Assembly: GCA_015068855.1 (NCBI GenBank)
Contig: SVJS01000003.1
Location: 79,961-143,960 of the forward strand
DNA from: Oscillospiraceae bacterium
GTDB taxonomy: Bacteria; Bacillota; Clostridia; UBA1381; UBA9506
Reading direction: 5' to 3'
Length of the DNA: 64,000 nt
The notes below the pieces were generated by a model. The model saw only the letters and a program-made list of their open reading frames with translations. It had not been told where the DNA came from and did not search any database. Both the position numbers and the translations under genes were made by a program. Numbering within the stretch: the first letter of the stretch is position 1; each line of letters starts with the position of its first letter. Of this stretch, positions 1 to 8,737 are shown one piece after another.

Positions 1-1803
1 GTTTTGATGGGCTTTCATGACCTGCATGCGCTTTGTGGCTGTTTCTCCTTTGCCTTGCGTGAGCAAAATGCAGTAGGATTTTGAGGAACCACGCCCGACG
101 CGTCCCCGCAGCTGATGCAACTGGGAAAGACCAAATCGTTCTGCATTTTCAATCAGCATAATGGTGGCATTGGGGACATCAACACCGACCTCAACAACGC
201 TGGTTGCAACCAAAACGGAAATGGCCCCTTGTTTGAATGCGTTCATGATGCTGTCCTTTTCAGCGGGCTTCATCTTCCCATGCAAAATGCCGACAGTAGC
301 GCTTGCCAGCTCTGTTTTTTGCAGGGATTCGGCATACTCCGTAACAGAGCGCAGGCTTTCGTTTTCTGAGTCCTCAACAAGAGGGCAGACGATATAAGCT
401 TGATGTCCTGCATCAATTTCTTTTTTAATAAAGGCATAAATGCGGCTGCGATAGTCCTCGCTGACCGGGAAGGTGTCAATAGCTTGCCGTCCCGGTGGTA
501 GTTCATCAATAATGGAAACATCTAAATCGCCATACATGATTAAGGCGAGCGTTCGGGGAATGGGTGTGGCGCTCATAACCAGGACATGGGTATTCTTTCC
601 CTTTTCCGAGAAAAGACGTCTTTGGTTGACCCCAAATCGGTGTTGCTCATCTGTAATCGCTAAGGCAAGATTCTTAAAAGTAACGTCGTCACTAAGGAGT
701 GCGTGCGTCCCAACAACAACATCAATGTCGCCCTTTTCTAAGGCTGAAAGGACGGTTTTGCGCGCCCCTTTTGACATGGAGCCCGAAAGCAGCGCAACCC
801 TAATTCCATGGGGCGCAAACAACTTTTCAAGGCTATTAGCATGCTGCGTGGCCAGAATTTCCGTAGGCGCCATAAAGGCAGATTGGTAGCCACTCTTGAC
901 TGCCATATACATAGCTGCGGCAGCAACAACGGTTTTACCCGAACCTACATCGCCGCATACCAAACGGTTCATGACGGTGCCGTCTGCCATATCACGGGCA
1001 ATTTCGTCTATTACCTTAGCCTGAGCTTTCGTGGGCGTAAAGGGCAGCGAGGCAATAAAGGGTGCGGCTGAACCAGACAGGACAGGTGCCGTGAAGGAGC
1101 GGATGCGACGCTGCTTCATGGCAAAGAGAGCCGATTGAAACGTAAATAACTCGTCAAACACTAAGCGATGGCGGGCTGTTTCGCAAGCCGCAGCTGTTTC
1201 GGGAAAATGGATAGCGCGGATTGCTGTTTCGTAATCACAAAGGCCGTACGCTTTGCGAAGTGATAGGGGCAAGGGGTCAGGAAGCTCTGTGCAAAGAGCC
1301 AGTGCCTTACGGACACAATCAGCCACAAAATTTTCAGTCAGACCCTCTGTTAAGGGATATAAAGGGATGATGGCTCCGGTTTGTTTTTGTTTGTCAGCCT
1401 GTTCAAAAATGGGTGTCATCATTTGCTTTTTGGGTTGCATGCGAACTTTGCCGTAAAAGATATAACTTTCTCCTTTTTTGAAACGGGTTTCCAAAAAACG
1501 ATTGTTAAACCAAACGAGCTCTAAAAATCCCGTTCCATCCGATACGCGTAAGGTATGTATACGCATGTTTTTGCGAAGCAGTTTGCTTTGGAGTTCTCCG
1601 GTCACAACAGCCTTAATGCAGACTGTTTCATCATGCTTTAAGGCAATAATTTTCTTAATGAGCTGCCTGTTTTCGTAGCCTCTGGGGTAGTGGGCAAGCA
1701 GGTCATTAAGCGTAAAAATACCCAACCTGGCAAAAGCGCCGGCACGTTTCGGGCCGACGCCTGCAAGTTGGGTAATGCTCATTTGTAAAGGGTTCTGTGA
1801 CAT
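1..1803 (-). CDS. recG: ATP-dependent DNA helicase RecG (3' end beyond the window)
   Basis: RecG is the monomeric superfamily 2 helicase that remodels stalled replication forks and Holliday junctions. The reading frame is open from an ATG at 1803 to the left edge, giving 601 codons of a protein usually near 680 residues, so the C-terminus is missing. Visible landmarks are the N-terminal helix-hairpin-helix-like segment (QLAGVGPKRA, about residues 10-19), the OB-fold wedge region, the Walker A motif GDVGSGKT near residue 285 and the helicase box DEQHRFG near residue 384, which is the RecG form of the DExH box. It lies 34 bp downstream of the yloV-like gene on the same strand, the usual Firmicutes order asp23-yloV-recG, so it is probably cotranscribed. 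An AAAGGG lies about 9 nt before the start. Confidence 0.96.
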   Translation of the reverse strand, partial: MSQNPLQMSITQLAGVGPKRAGAFARLGIFTLNDLLAHYPRGYENRQLIKKIIALKHDETVCIKAVVTGELQSKLLRKNMRIHTLRVSDGTGFLELVWFNNRFLETRFKKGESYIFYGKVRMQPKKQMMTPIFEQADKQKQTGAIIPLYPLTEGLTENFVADCVRKALALCTELPDPLPLSLRKAYGLCDYETAIRAIHFPETAAACETARHRLVFDELFTFQSALFAMKQRRIRSFTAPVLSGSAAPFIASLPFTPTKAQAKVIDEIARDMADGTVMNRLVCGDVGSGKTVVAAAAMYMAVKSGYQSAFMAPTEILATQHANSLEKLFAPHGIRVALLSGSMSKGARKTVLSALEKGDIDVVVGTHALLSDDVTFKNLALAITDEQHRFGVNQRRLFSEKGKNTHVLVMSATPIPRTLALIMYGDLDVSIIDELPPGRQAIDTFPVSEDYRSRIYAFIKKEIDAGHQAYIVCPLVEDSENESLRSVTEYAESLQKTELASATVGILHGKMKPAEKDSIMNAFKQGAISVLVATSVVEVGVDVPNATIMLIENAERFGLSQLHQLRGRVGRGSSKSYCILLTQGKGETATKRMQVMKAHQN

Positions 1804-1837
1804 AAGAACAAGCCCTTTCGGGGTGGTTTAATCAGGA

Positions 1838-3466
1838 TTATTCAACGGAGATGATGTAATAATAGAGAGGTTGTTTGCCGCTGTGAATCACAACATCGCA
1901 ATCAGCATAGGTTTCCTCGCAATAAGCGCGGAGAGCGTCAGCATCTTCCTCAGCAACATCTTCACCGTAGAAAACATTGATAATGGCACTATCTTCATCA
2001 ACCATTTCAGATAAAAGCGCCTTGGCGACTTCGGCGGGTTCATCGCCGGCTGCCACAATGCGCTTATCGGCCAAACCGATAATTTTGCCCTCGGGCATGG
2101 TTTCGTCACCAAACTGAAATTCACGGACAGAATAGGTGACATTGCCTGTTTTCACCATGGAGGCAGCTTCCTTCATGGCCTCAGCATTGTCCTCAGCGGA
2201 GCTATCCGGATCAAACACAAGCATGGCGCTGATGCCTTCCGGAATGGAGCGGGTGGGGATGACAACAATTTTCTTATCCGTTAAATCACAAACCTGCTCA
2301 GCAGCCATGATAATGTTTTTATTGTTGGGGAAAATGAACACGGTTTCGGCGTTAATCTGGTTAACGGCTTCTAAAATATCTTCCGTGCTGGGATTCATGG
2401 TTTGTCCGCCTAAGATAATGCGGTCAACCCCGATATCGCGAAGCAAAGATTCCATACCCTCGCCGGCAGCAACCGCAGCAAAACCATAGGGAGCAGCGGG
2501 TTCTGACGGGGCAGGGGCAGCATCAGAAACGATGCTGTTATGCTGGTATTTCATATTGTCAATTTTAATATTGATTAAGGCACCCAATTTAAGGGCTTCT
2601 TCAATTACATAGCCGGGATTATTGGTGTGAATATGCACTTTGATGATTTCGTCATCATCAACCACAACCATAGAATCGCCTTTTTTCTGGATGTTTGATG
2701 CAAAGAGCTTGCTGGATGCAGCTGGACTGTTTTTCTCAATGATAAACTCTGTGCAATAGGCAAATTTAATGTCAGCATCGGCAGGCTGAGCTGCACTGCT
2801 TTTGGGAGACGCTTTCGGAAGAATCTCGCCATCGGCACGCTCAATGACTTTGCCTGTTTCTAAGTAAGAAAGAGCACCCTCTAAGAGGTATAAGATCCCC
2901 TGACCGCCGGAATCCACAACACCGGCTGCTTTTAACTGCGGCAAAATTTCCGGAGTCATGTCAAGGCTTTTCTGTGCGGCCGATACAACGGCTGTTAACA
3001 GAGCGACAAGCTCGTTGTTGTCAGCAATGCATTCTGTACCGCCGGCAGCACCGTCACGGGAAACGGAGAGCATGGTTCCTTCAACCGGCTTCATAACAGC
3101 ACGATAAGCCGTGGCAACGCCCTCTGTGAAAGCCTCAGCGATATCGGTGGCATCAGCCAGTTCGCATTCTTTCAGGCGCTTTGCCATGCCACGGAAAAGC
3201 TGAGACAAAATGACACCTGAATTACCACGTGCACCACGCAGGGACGCGCCTGCTACAACGTTCATCACTTCGCCGACTGTGGCAAAGCTGCGACCGCTGA
3301 GCTCCGCGGCAGCGGCGCTGACGGTCATGGACATGTTAGAACCAGTATCGCCGTCAGGAACGGGGAACACATTCAGGTCGTTCAGAATATTCTTATTGTT
3401 AATCAACTTATTTGCCGCTGATAAAAACGCATTGGAAAGACTGGCGGCATCAATGGTATAAATCAA
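1838..3466 (-). CDS. DAK2/DegV-domain protein, YloV/FakA-like fatty acid kinase
   Basis: This is a YloV-type protein. Its N-terminal DAK2 (dihydroxyacetone kinase L-like) ATP-binding domain shows the PVPDGDTGSN motif near residues 35-44 and a GARGNSGVILSQ loop near residue 85. The C-terminal half has the Dak1/DegV-like YloV fold. In Staphylococcus the homologue FakA phosphorylates acyl chains bound to the lipid-carrier FakB; that function is inferred here from the family. I chose a TTG start at 3466 because GGAGG lies just upstream with proper spacing and the longer frame from 3493 has no RBS; this gives 542 residues. It follows asp23 and precedes recG, the conserved Firmicutes order. No fakB/degV partner is in this window. 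Confidence 0.88.
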   Translation of the reverse strand: MIYTIDAASLSNAFLSAANKLINNKNILNDLNVFPVPDGDTGSNMSMTVSAAAAELSGRSFATVGEVMNVVAGASLRGARGNSGVILSQLFRGMAKRLKECELADATDIAEAFTEGVATAYRAVMKPVEGTMLSVSRDGAAGGTECIADNNELVALLTAVVSAAQKSLDMTPEILPQLKAAGVVDSGGQGILYLLEGALSYLETGKVIERADGEILPKASPKSSAAQPADADIKFAYCTEFIIEKNSPAASSKLFASNIQKKGDSMVVVDDDEIIKVHIHTNNPGYVIEEALKLGALINIKIDNMKYQHNSIVSDAAPAPSEPAAPYGFAAVAAGEGMESLLRDIGVDRIILGGQTMNPSTEDILEAVNQINAETVFIFPNNKNIIMAAEQVCDLTDKKIVVIPTRSIPEGISAMLVFDPDSSAEDNAEAMKEAASMVKTGNVTYSVREFQFGDETMPEGKIIGLADKRIVAAGDEPAEVAKALLSEMVDEDSAIINVFYGEDVAEEDADALRAYCEETYADCDVVIHSGKQPLYYYIISVE

Positions 3467-3535
3467 AATGTACACCTCCGAAAAGTAAGGCAAGGAAGCC
3501 GAATGGAACTTGCCGTTTTTACATAATATGAAACC

Positions 3536-3889
3536 TTAATCCACGCGGATTCCTTCTACGTTAACGGTTATGTTGTCAACATGGAAGCCTGTCATATCTT
3601 CAACAGTATAGCGGACGTTGCTGATGATGCTGTCAGAAACAACCTTAATGTTAACACCATATTCTACGATGATGTGCAAATCAATACTGATTTTGTCATC
3701 CTCTGTGGAAACCTTAATTCCTTTTGTGATGGTATCCCATTTTAACAGGCTTGCAAAAGTGTCGCCTGCGTTTTTATAGGCCATGCCGACTACACCGTAA
3801 CATCCGGTTGCAACCATACCGGCGATGTGGGCGATGACAGTATTGCTCATAATGATAGAACCTTGTTGGGTTTCAGTTTTAATTGCCAT
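3536..3889 (-). CDS. Asp23/Gls24 family envelope stress response protein (YloU-like)
   Basis: A small acidic protein of 117 residues in the Asp23/DUF322 family. It begins with the typical MAIKTETQQGSI segment and continues with a conserved 'IAGMVATGCYGVVGM' stretch near residues 23-37, then alternating beta/alpha segments that end in the family's VNVEGIRVD-like tail. Family members are abundant cytosolic or membrane-associated proteins linked to cell-envelope stress; the exact function is unknown. The ATG at 3889 is preceded by GGAGG, whereas the upstream part of the open frame reads through the 5' UTR. It heads the asp23-yloV-recG minus-strand unit, with a 70-bp gap to yloV. Confidence 0.9.
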   Translation of the reverse strand: MAIKTETQQGSIIMSNTVIAHIAGMVATGCYGVVGMAYKNAGDTFASLLKWDTITKGIKVSTEDDKISIDLHIIVEYGVNIKVVSDSIISNVRYTVEDMTGFHVDNITVNVEGIRVD

Positions 3890-4068
3890 GGTAAAACCTC
3901 CTTGTAAAAACAATTTTTTACGATTATAGTATAACATACCTGCAAAGAAAATACTATACTTATTTTTTATTCCCACATTAATTACAATCAAACGGTTGTT
4001 AAACAAGATTTTTGCTGTACATGACATCCATTAAATAGTAAATATTTTGTTAAGTAAGAGAGAAAACC

Positions 4069-4097
4069 TTGTGATTTTAGAAAAAATATGATATACT
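4069..4097 (+). promoter_or_regulatory. Sigma-A type promoter for the yhaO/yhaN-like pair
   Basis: TTGTGA (4069-4074), a 17-nt spacer and TATACT (4092-4097) lie about 37 bp before the start codon of the nuclease gene at 4134. Confidence 0.6.
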
Positions 4098-4133
4098 GTA
4101 CATTGGAGTATCATTATTAAAGGAGGGGTGACG

Positions 4134-5198
4134 TTGAAATTTATACATTGTGGTGATTTTCATTTGGATACAGCTTTTTCCGGCCTGAGTGATGCAAAGC
4201 GTGCAGCCATTCGTCAGGCAGAACTGCGTCGCTCCTTTTTAGCGGTCATAGAGCTTGCCAAAGATGTGGATGCTCTTTTGATTGCCGGCGATTTATTTGA
4301 CCAGGATTGCGTGGAGCCGGAAACGATTCGGCTGCTTTGTGATGGCTTTGCCTCACTTGGTGACACGAAGGTTTTAATTGCCGCAGGCAACCATGACCCG
4401 TTGACGGAAAACTCCTATTATAATCTGGCAGCCTTTCCCCAACAGGTACATGTTTTTGGTACAACCGTAAGCCATGTAACAGTTGCTGACTGTGATGTTT
4501 ACGGGATTTCGTTTGGAAAAGCTGTTTGTGATGAACCGCTTTTGGAGGTTTTGCCTAAAAGCGGGGGACGCCCGTCTGTTATGCTTATGCATGGCGATTT
4601 GGGCGGTCATGCCTATAACCCGGTTAAGCGCGAAGCCATCATGCAGTCCGGCATCGACTATCTCGCTCTCGGGCATGTGCACAGCTTCATGCAGGAAACC
4701 GTTGGAAAGACGTTGTGTGCCTATCCCGGTTGCCCTGAGGGACGCGGGTTTGATGAATTGGGTCCTAAGGGCGTGATTTGCGGCGAAATTACGGATGGCG
4801 GTGTAAACATTCAGTTTGTGCCGATTTGCAGTCGTGAATATTGTGAGCTTTCTGTGGATGTCAGCGGTCTTGGAACGCATGAGGCCATGTTAGCGGCCAT
4901 TCGTGCATGTGGCATGGATGAGAAAAATTTGTATAAAGTCATTCTGACGGGAGAAACAGAACTTGTGCCCGACACGGCCGTTCTGACGGAGGGTCTTTCG
5001 GATTGTTTCTTTGCTAAAATATATGATAAAACGGTGCGTCCTTTGGATGTGGATGCCATGATGGCAGAGCAGGGCATTCGCTCGATGCTTGCCGGCAAGC
5101 TGGCACCCGGTCTTTCAGGCGAGGAAGCCGCCCTGCATCGCAAGGCTTTGGAATACGGCTTATCAGCCTTAGAGGGAAGGCGGGTGAAGGCCTTATGA
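4134..5198 (+). CDS. DNA repair exonuclease, metallophosphoesterase (SbcD/YhaO-like)
   Basis: A calcineurin-like metallophosphoesterase of 354 residues. It opens with the metal-ligand motif IHCGDFHLD (D-x-H), then GDLFDQD, the GNHD box near residue 85, and later MLMHGDLGG and LGHVHS, which supply the remaining histidine ligands. SbcD/Mre11-family enzymes are Mn-dependent nucleases working with an SMC-like ATPase. The length and partner match YhaO rather than true SbcD. I chose TTG at 4134 because AGGAGGGG ends 5 nt before it; the in-frame GTG at 4128 overlaps that RBS. It overlaps the next gene by 4 bp (ATGA), indicating translational coupling. Confidence 0.88.
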   Translation: MKFIHCGDFHLDTAFSGLSDAKRAAIRQAELRRSFLAVIELAKDVDALLIAGDLFDQDCVEPETIRLLCDGFASLGDTKVLIAAGNHDPLTENSYYNLAAFPQQVHVFGTTVSHVTVADCDVYGISFGKAVCDEPLLEVLPKSGGRPSVMLMHGDLGGHAYNPVKREAIMQSGIDYLALGHVHSFMQETVGKTLCAYPGCPEGRGFDELGPKGVICGEITDGGVNIQFVPICSREYCELSVDVSGLGTHEAMLAAIRACGMDEKNLYKVILTGETELVPDTAVLTEGLSDCFFAKIYDKTVRPLDVDAMMAEQGIRSMLAGKLAPGLSGEEAALHRKALEYGLSALEGRRVKAL

Positions 5199-7312
5199 TT
5201 ATCCGGAAAATTGAGATAGAGCAGTTTGGCGGTCTTCGTCATTACAGCCTGAACCTCTCCGGCGGATTTCAATATTTATACGGCGAAAATGAAGCAGGAA
5301 AAAGTACGCTTTGTGCATTTTTGTCAGCTATGTTTTATGGCTTGCCCGGTAAACAACGGGGCGGCGGACTGCGTGGCGATGCCCGCAATTTCTATATGCC
5401 CTGGGGCGAAACCTATATGGCGGGCATGGTGCAGTTTTCTGCGGGCGATAAGGAGTATGTCTTAAAACGTCGTTTCGGCAGGACCGGCCGCAGTGATCAA
5501 TGCATGCTCATGTCGGCGGATGACTGGACAGAAATTCCCATTGAGCCGGAGCAGATTGGCCCGAAGTTTTTAGGCATGGGTCCGGAGGCTTTTCATAAAA
5601 CCATCTGTATTAAACAATCCGGAGCCGCCTTTTCCAAGGATAAAGAGGATGAGCTGATGGACCGTCTTTCGAACCTTGAACAAAGCGGCGACGAAGATGC
5701 TTCCGTGCAGAAAGCGCTGGCAGAACTTTCTGCGGCCAGCTGCGAATTAATCAGTAAAACCGGTCGCGGTGGCGCCATCAGGCAATTGGAGGCAGAGATT
5801 GAAGCCTTAGAGGCAGAAGCCGAACGAGTCCGCGGGAAACATCTTGCGTTTCAGGATATGCTGGAAGAAAATAAGCATTTGATTACCCAAAATCAGGAAG
5901 CGGAAGCCCAACTTTCAAATCTGGAAGCGCAGTATAAAGAGGCCTTGGCCTATGAGCAATATTGTCAACGCATGGAGCAGCAAAAAAGCAGAGACGAGTT
6001 GATAGAAAGGTGCGAGGCAGAAAAAAGTCTGCTGGCTGAAACGGAGAAGGAGCATGGCCTGATTCTCTCTGAACTGGAAGCGCTTGAAGCCGAAACGATG
6101 CCTGCACAGGAAACGATTCTTTTGCTTGCGGAAAAGGAAGCTTTGTGCAGCGTTCTTGCAGAAAAAGAACAGGCACGACAGGCGCTTGTAGCTGAACTGC
6201 AAACCTTACAGGACGCTTTATCGGCTACCGATACCGGTCAAAGCCAAAAGCACAGCACAGTGTGGTATATTCTTGCAGGGTTACTTGCTGGCGCATCCGT
6301 TTTGTGTGCACTTTTGGTTTCGCCTGCGTTCTATTTTATGTTGCTGCCTGCCCTTGTTTTTGTGTTTCTTCCTCATTTGTCTGGACGAAAGAAAGAAACA
6401 AAGCAAAAAGAGGCTTTACATCAGGCTCTTTATGCCGAGAAAAAGCAACAGCTTGACATACTGAACGAAGAAGACTTTGCCGGTCAAATGAAAACTTTGA
6501 CGGAAGAGATACAAACTGTGTATCAGAAGGCCAAGGTTGACAGTTTGGCAGCTCTCTCCCAAAAAGCGGAGCAGGTGCGTTTGGCACGGGAACGTTTAAT
6601 TGTCGTGGAACAGGAGAGGGAAAGAAGAAAAGAGAGCCTTGCAGGGCTTAGCGCAGCGTTTTCGCACATGACGGTGTCCGAGGAGGAAAATCCCGTTACC
6701 TATGACGGGCCCACCACCCGGGAACTTACAGCCATGCTCAGCCTGGCCCGCGAAACACAGGTAGAACGGGAGCGAAAGCAGGCACAGTTGCAAGCGACGC
6801 TTGACAGCGGGTTTGCGGATAGTCGCAGCATCAGCGTGATAGAAACGGAAATTAAGCATGCAAGAGAGCATCATGCGGAGCTGCTCGACCGTCATCGAGC
6901 CATTGAACTGGCAAGAAAGGCCCTGGAGGATTGTCACGAAGAACTCAAACAGGTTTTTGCACCGGCCTTAAATGAAAAATCGAGCGCTTTGATAGAGCGC
7001 CTGACGGGCGGACGGTATCGTGAAATTAAGGTGACGGATGACTATGCCATGATGCTGAAAACACCTGACGGCAGCGAAATCGTTGAGTCAGACTATGTCA
7101 GCGCCGGCACTTGTGATTTGCTTTACTTTGCACTTCGTATAGCGGTTTTGCAGACTCTGTATGAGAAAATTCCGCTTTTGATTTTAGATGATACATTTAT
7201 TCAGATGGATGAAAAGCGGCAAAAGGAAGCCTTTTCGCTGCTTTCTGAACCGATTGCAGACCAAATTCTGTATTTTTCCTGCCACAAGGCAGAGAACATG
7301 ACAGAGATTTAA
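5195..7312 (+). CDS. SMC-like AAA ATPase with coiled coils (YhaN/SbcC-like)
   Basis: A 705-residue ATPase with a Walker A motif GENEAGKS near residues 31-38, long Glu/Lys/Gln-rich coiled-coil arms (about 165-320 and 395-610), and a C-terminal head with the signature YVSAGTCDLLYFAL and Walker B LLILDDTF. A hydrophobic double segment interrupts the coiled coil at about residues 355-392, long enough for two membrane helices. This resembles Bacillus YhaN and is unlike SbcC, which has a zinc hook there. It is coupled to the nuclease by a 4-bp overlap, so the two probably form a nuclease-ATPase complex tethered to the membrane. The substrate is unknown. Confidence 0.85.
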   Translation: MIIRKIEIEQFGGLRHYSLNLSGGFQYLYGENEAGKSTLCAFLSAMFYGLPGKQRGGGLRGDARNFYMPWGETYMAGMVQFSAGDKEYVLKRRFGRTGRSDQCMLMSADDWTEIPIEPEQIGPKFLGMGPEAFHKTICIKQSGAAFSKDKEDELMDRLSNLEQSGDEDASVQKALAELSAASCELISKTGRGGAIRQLEAEIEALEAEAERVRGKHLAFQDMLEENKHLITQNQEAEAQLSNLEAQYKEALAYEQYCQRMEQQKSRDELIERCEAEKSLLAETEKEHGLILSELEALEAETMPAQETILLLAEKEALCSVLAEKEQARQALVAELQTLQDALSATDTGQSQKHSTVWYILAGLLAGASVLCALLVSPAFYFMLLPALVFVFLPHLSGRKKETKQKEALHQALYAEKKQQLDILNEEDFAGQMKTLTEEIQTVYQKAKVDSLAALSQKAEQVRLARERLIVVEQERERRKESLAGLSAAFSHMTVSEEENPVTYDGPTTRELTAMLSLARETQVERERKQAQLQATLDSGFADSRSISVIETEIKHAREHHAELLDRHRAIELARKALEDCHEELKQVFAPALNEKSSALIERLTGGRYREIKVTDDYAMMLKTPDGSEIVESDYVSAGTCDLLYFALRIAVLQTLYEKIPLLILDDTFIQMDEKRQKEAFSLLSEPIADQILYFSCHKAENMTEI

Positions 7313-7349
7313 TACAAAAGACGAAACTACATAGTGGTAAAGGAGAATT

Positions 7350-8615
7350 ATGATGAAAGACGAAACGAAATGCCTGCATGCAGGGTATACCCCGAAAAAT
7401 ACAGAACCCCGCGTTGTCCCCATCGTACAGAGCACAACCTATGTGTATGATTCAACAGAAGAGGTTGCCTCTGTTTTCGATGAACCGACTAAATCCCTGA
7501 TTTACTCACGGTTTGCCAATCCGACCGTTATGGCCGTTGAACAAAAGATTGCAGAGCTTGAAGGCGGTGTTGGGGCTATGTGCACCTCCTCGGGTCAGGC
7601 GGCAACATTGCTGTCCATCCTGAATATTTGTCAGGCAGGTGACAGCATTATCAGCCTGGGTGAAATCTACGGCGGAACTGTAAACCTTTTTGCCTTTACA
7701 TTTAAGAAGATGGGCATCGAGTGCATTTTTGTTGATAAAACGGCAAGCGATGAAGAAATTTCCGCAGCCTTTAAACCCAATACCAAAGCTGTCTTTGGTG
7801 AAACCATTGCAAACCCTGCCTTATCGGTTTTGGATATTGAACGTTTTGCACGGCTTGCTCATGCTCATAACGTGCCTTTAATTGTTGACAACACGTTTGC
7901 AACCCCGATTTTCTGCAAACCCTTTGATTTTGGTGCAGACATTGTCATTCATTCCACCACCAAGTATATGGACGGTCATGCCGTGCAGGTTGGCGGTGTT
8001 ATCGTTGACAGCGGTAATTTTGACTGGACAAACGGTAACTTCCCCGAGTTAGTGGAGCCGGATGCGTCCTATCATGGTATTTCCTACACAAAGACCTACG
8101 GTAAAGCGGCATACATCATTAAGGCCAGAATGCAGCTTATGCGTGATTTTGGCGTGTATCCTGCCGCACATTCTGCGTTCCTTTTGAACTTAGGACTCGA
8201 AACCCTGTCTGTTCGCATGCAGCAGTATTATAAAAACGGCATGACAGTTGCAAACTACTTAAAGGACCATGAGAAGGTTGAAAGTATTACCTATCCCGGT
8301 CTTGAAACAGATGCAAACTATGCTTTGGCTCAGAAATACTTAAAGGGTTGTAATGGTGTTATTTCTTTTGAAGTTAAAGGCGGCAGAGAGGGCGCTATGC
8401 GCTTTATGGATGCCTTACAGCTTGCTTCCAACGAGGTGCATGTTGCGGATATCCGTACCTGTGTTTTGCATCCTGCCAGCGAAACCCATCGTCAACTGAC
8501 GGATGAGCAGCTTGTGGCGGCCGGCATTAAAAGTGGCATGGTTCGCTTGTCTGTGGGCCTTGAAAGTGTTGAGGATATTGTAGCTGACCTGGCTCAGGCG
8601 CTCGAACAGGTATAA
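7350..8615 (+). CDS. O-acetylhomoserine aminocarboxypropyltransferase / sulfhydrylase (MetY-like)
   Basis: A PLP enzyme of the Cys/Met metabolism family with 421 residues. It has the MetY-like features CLHAGY at the N-terminus, the pattern VDNTFATP near residue 180, the PLP-lysine context HSTTKYMDGH near residue 210, an EPDASYHGISY segment, and GLETLSVRM. These fit O-acetylhomoserine sulfhydrylase (homocysteine from O-acetylhomoserine and sulfide) better than cystathionine gamma-synthase, which is shorter and lacks the insertion after the PLP lysine. Methionine gamma-lyase is an alternative that sequence alone cannot exclude. An AAAGGAG precedes the ATG at 7350; a second ATG follows at 7353. 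The gene stands alone, 37 bp after yhaN, with no SAM riboswitch or T-box in that gap. Confidence 0.85.
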   Translation: MMKDETKCLHAGYTPKNTEPRVVPIVQSTTYVYDSTEEVASVFDEPTKSLIYSRFANPTVMAVEQKIAELEGGVGAMCTSSGQAATLLSILNICQAGDSIISLGEIYGGTVNLFAFTFKKMGIECIFVDKTASDEEISAAFKPNTKAVFGETIANPALSVLDIERFARLAHAHNVPLIVDNTFATPIFCKPFDFGADIVIHSTTKYMDGHAVQVGGVIVDSGNFDWTNGNFPELVEPDASYHGISYTKTYGKAAYIIKARMQLMRDFGVYPAAHSAFLLNLGLETLSVRMQQYYKNGMTVANYLKDHEKVESITYPGLETDANYALAQKYLKGCNGVISFEVKGGREGAMRFMDALQLASNEVHVADIRTCVLHPASETHRQLTDEQLVAAGIKSGMVRLSVGLESVEDIVADLAQALEQV

Positions 8616-8641
8616 TCCACAGCCTTTGTTTTTGAAAAGAA

Positions 8642-8670
8642 TTGAATTTTTTTGTATCGGTTGATACAAT
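8642..8670 (+). promoter_or_regulatory. Promoter of lon with embedded perfect palindrome
   Basis: TTGAAT (8642-8647), a 17-nt spacer and TACAAT (8665-8670) form a good sigma-A promoter about 67 bp before lon. A perfect 7-bp inverted repeat (TTGTATC, GGTT, GATACAA; 8652-8669) fills the spacer and overlaps the -10 hexamer, so it is well placed to be an operator. It matches neither the CIRCE element nor a CtsR heptad. Confidence 0.6.
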
Positions 8671-8737
8671 ACTAAATGATAAGTAAACGAGAAGAATCAT
8701 AGAGTCAACAGTAAGACTCTCCTGTCCGGAGGAATCT

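Noticed and set aside
7313..7349. SAM riboswitch upstream of the MetY-like gene
   Set aside because: Only 37 bp separate it from the previous gene, too short for any SAM riboswitch.
8616..8737. CIRCE or CtsR operator for lon
   Set aside because: The visible palindrome does not match the CIRCE half-site TTAGCACTC or the CtsR heptad repeat.
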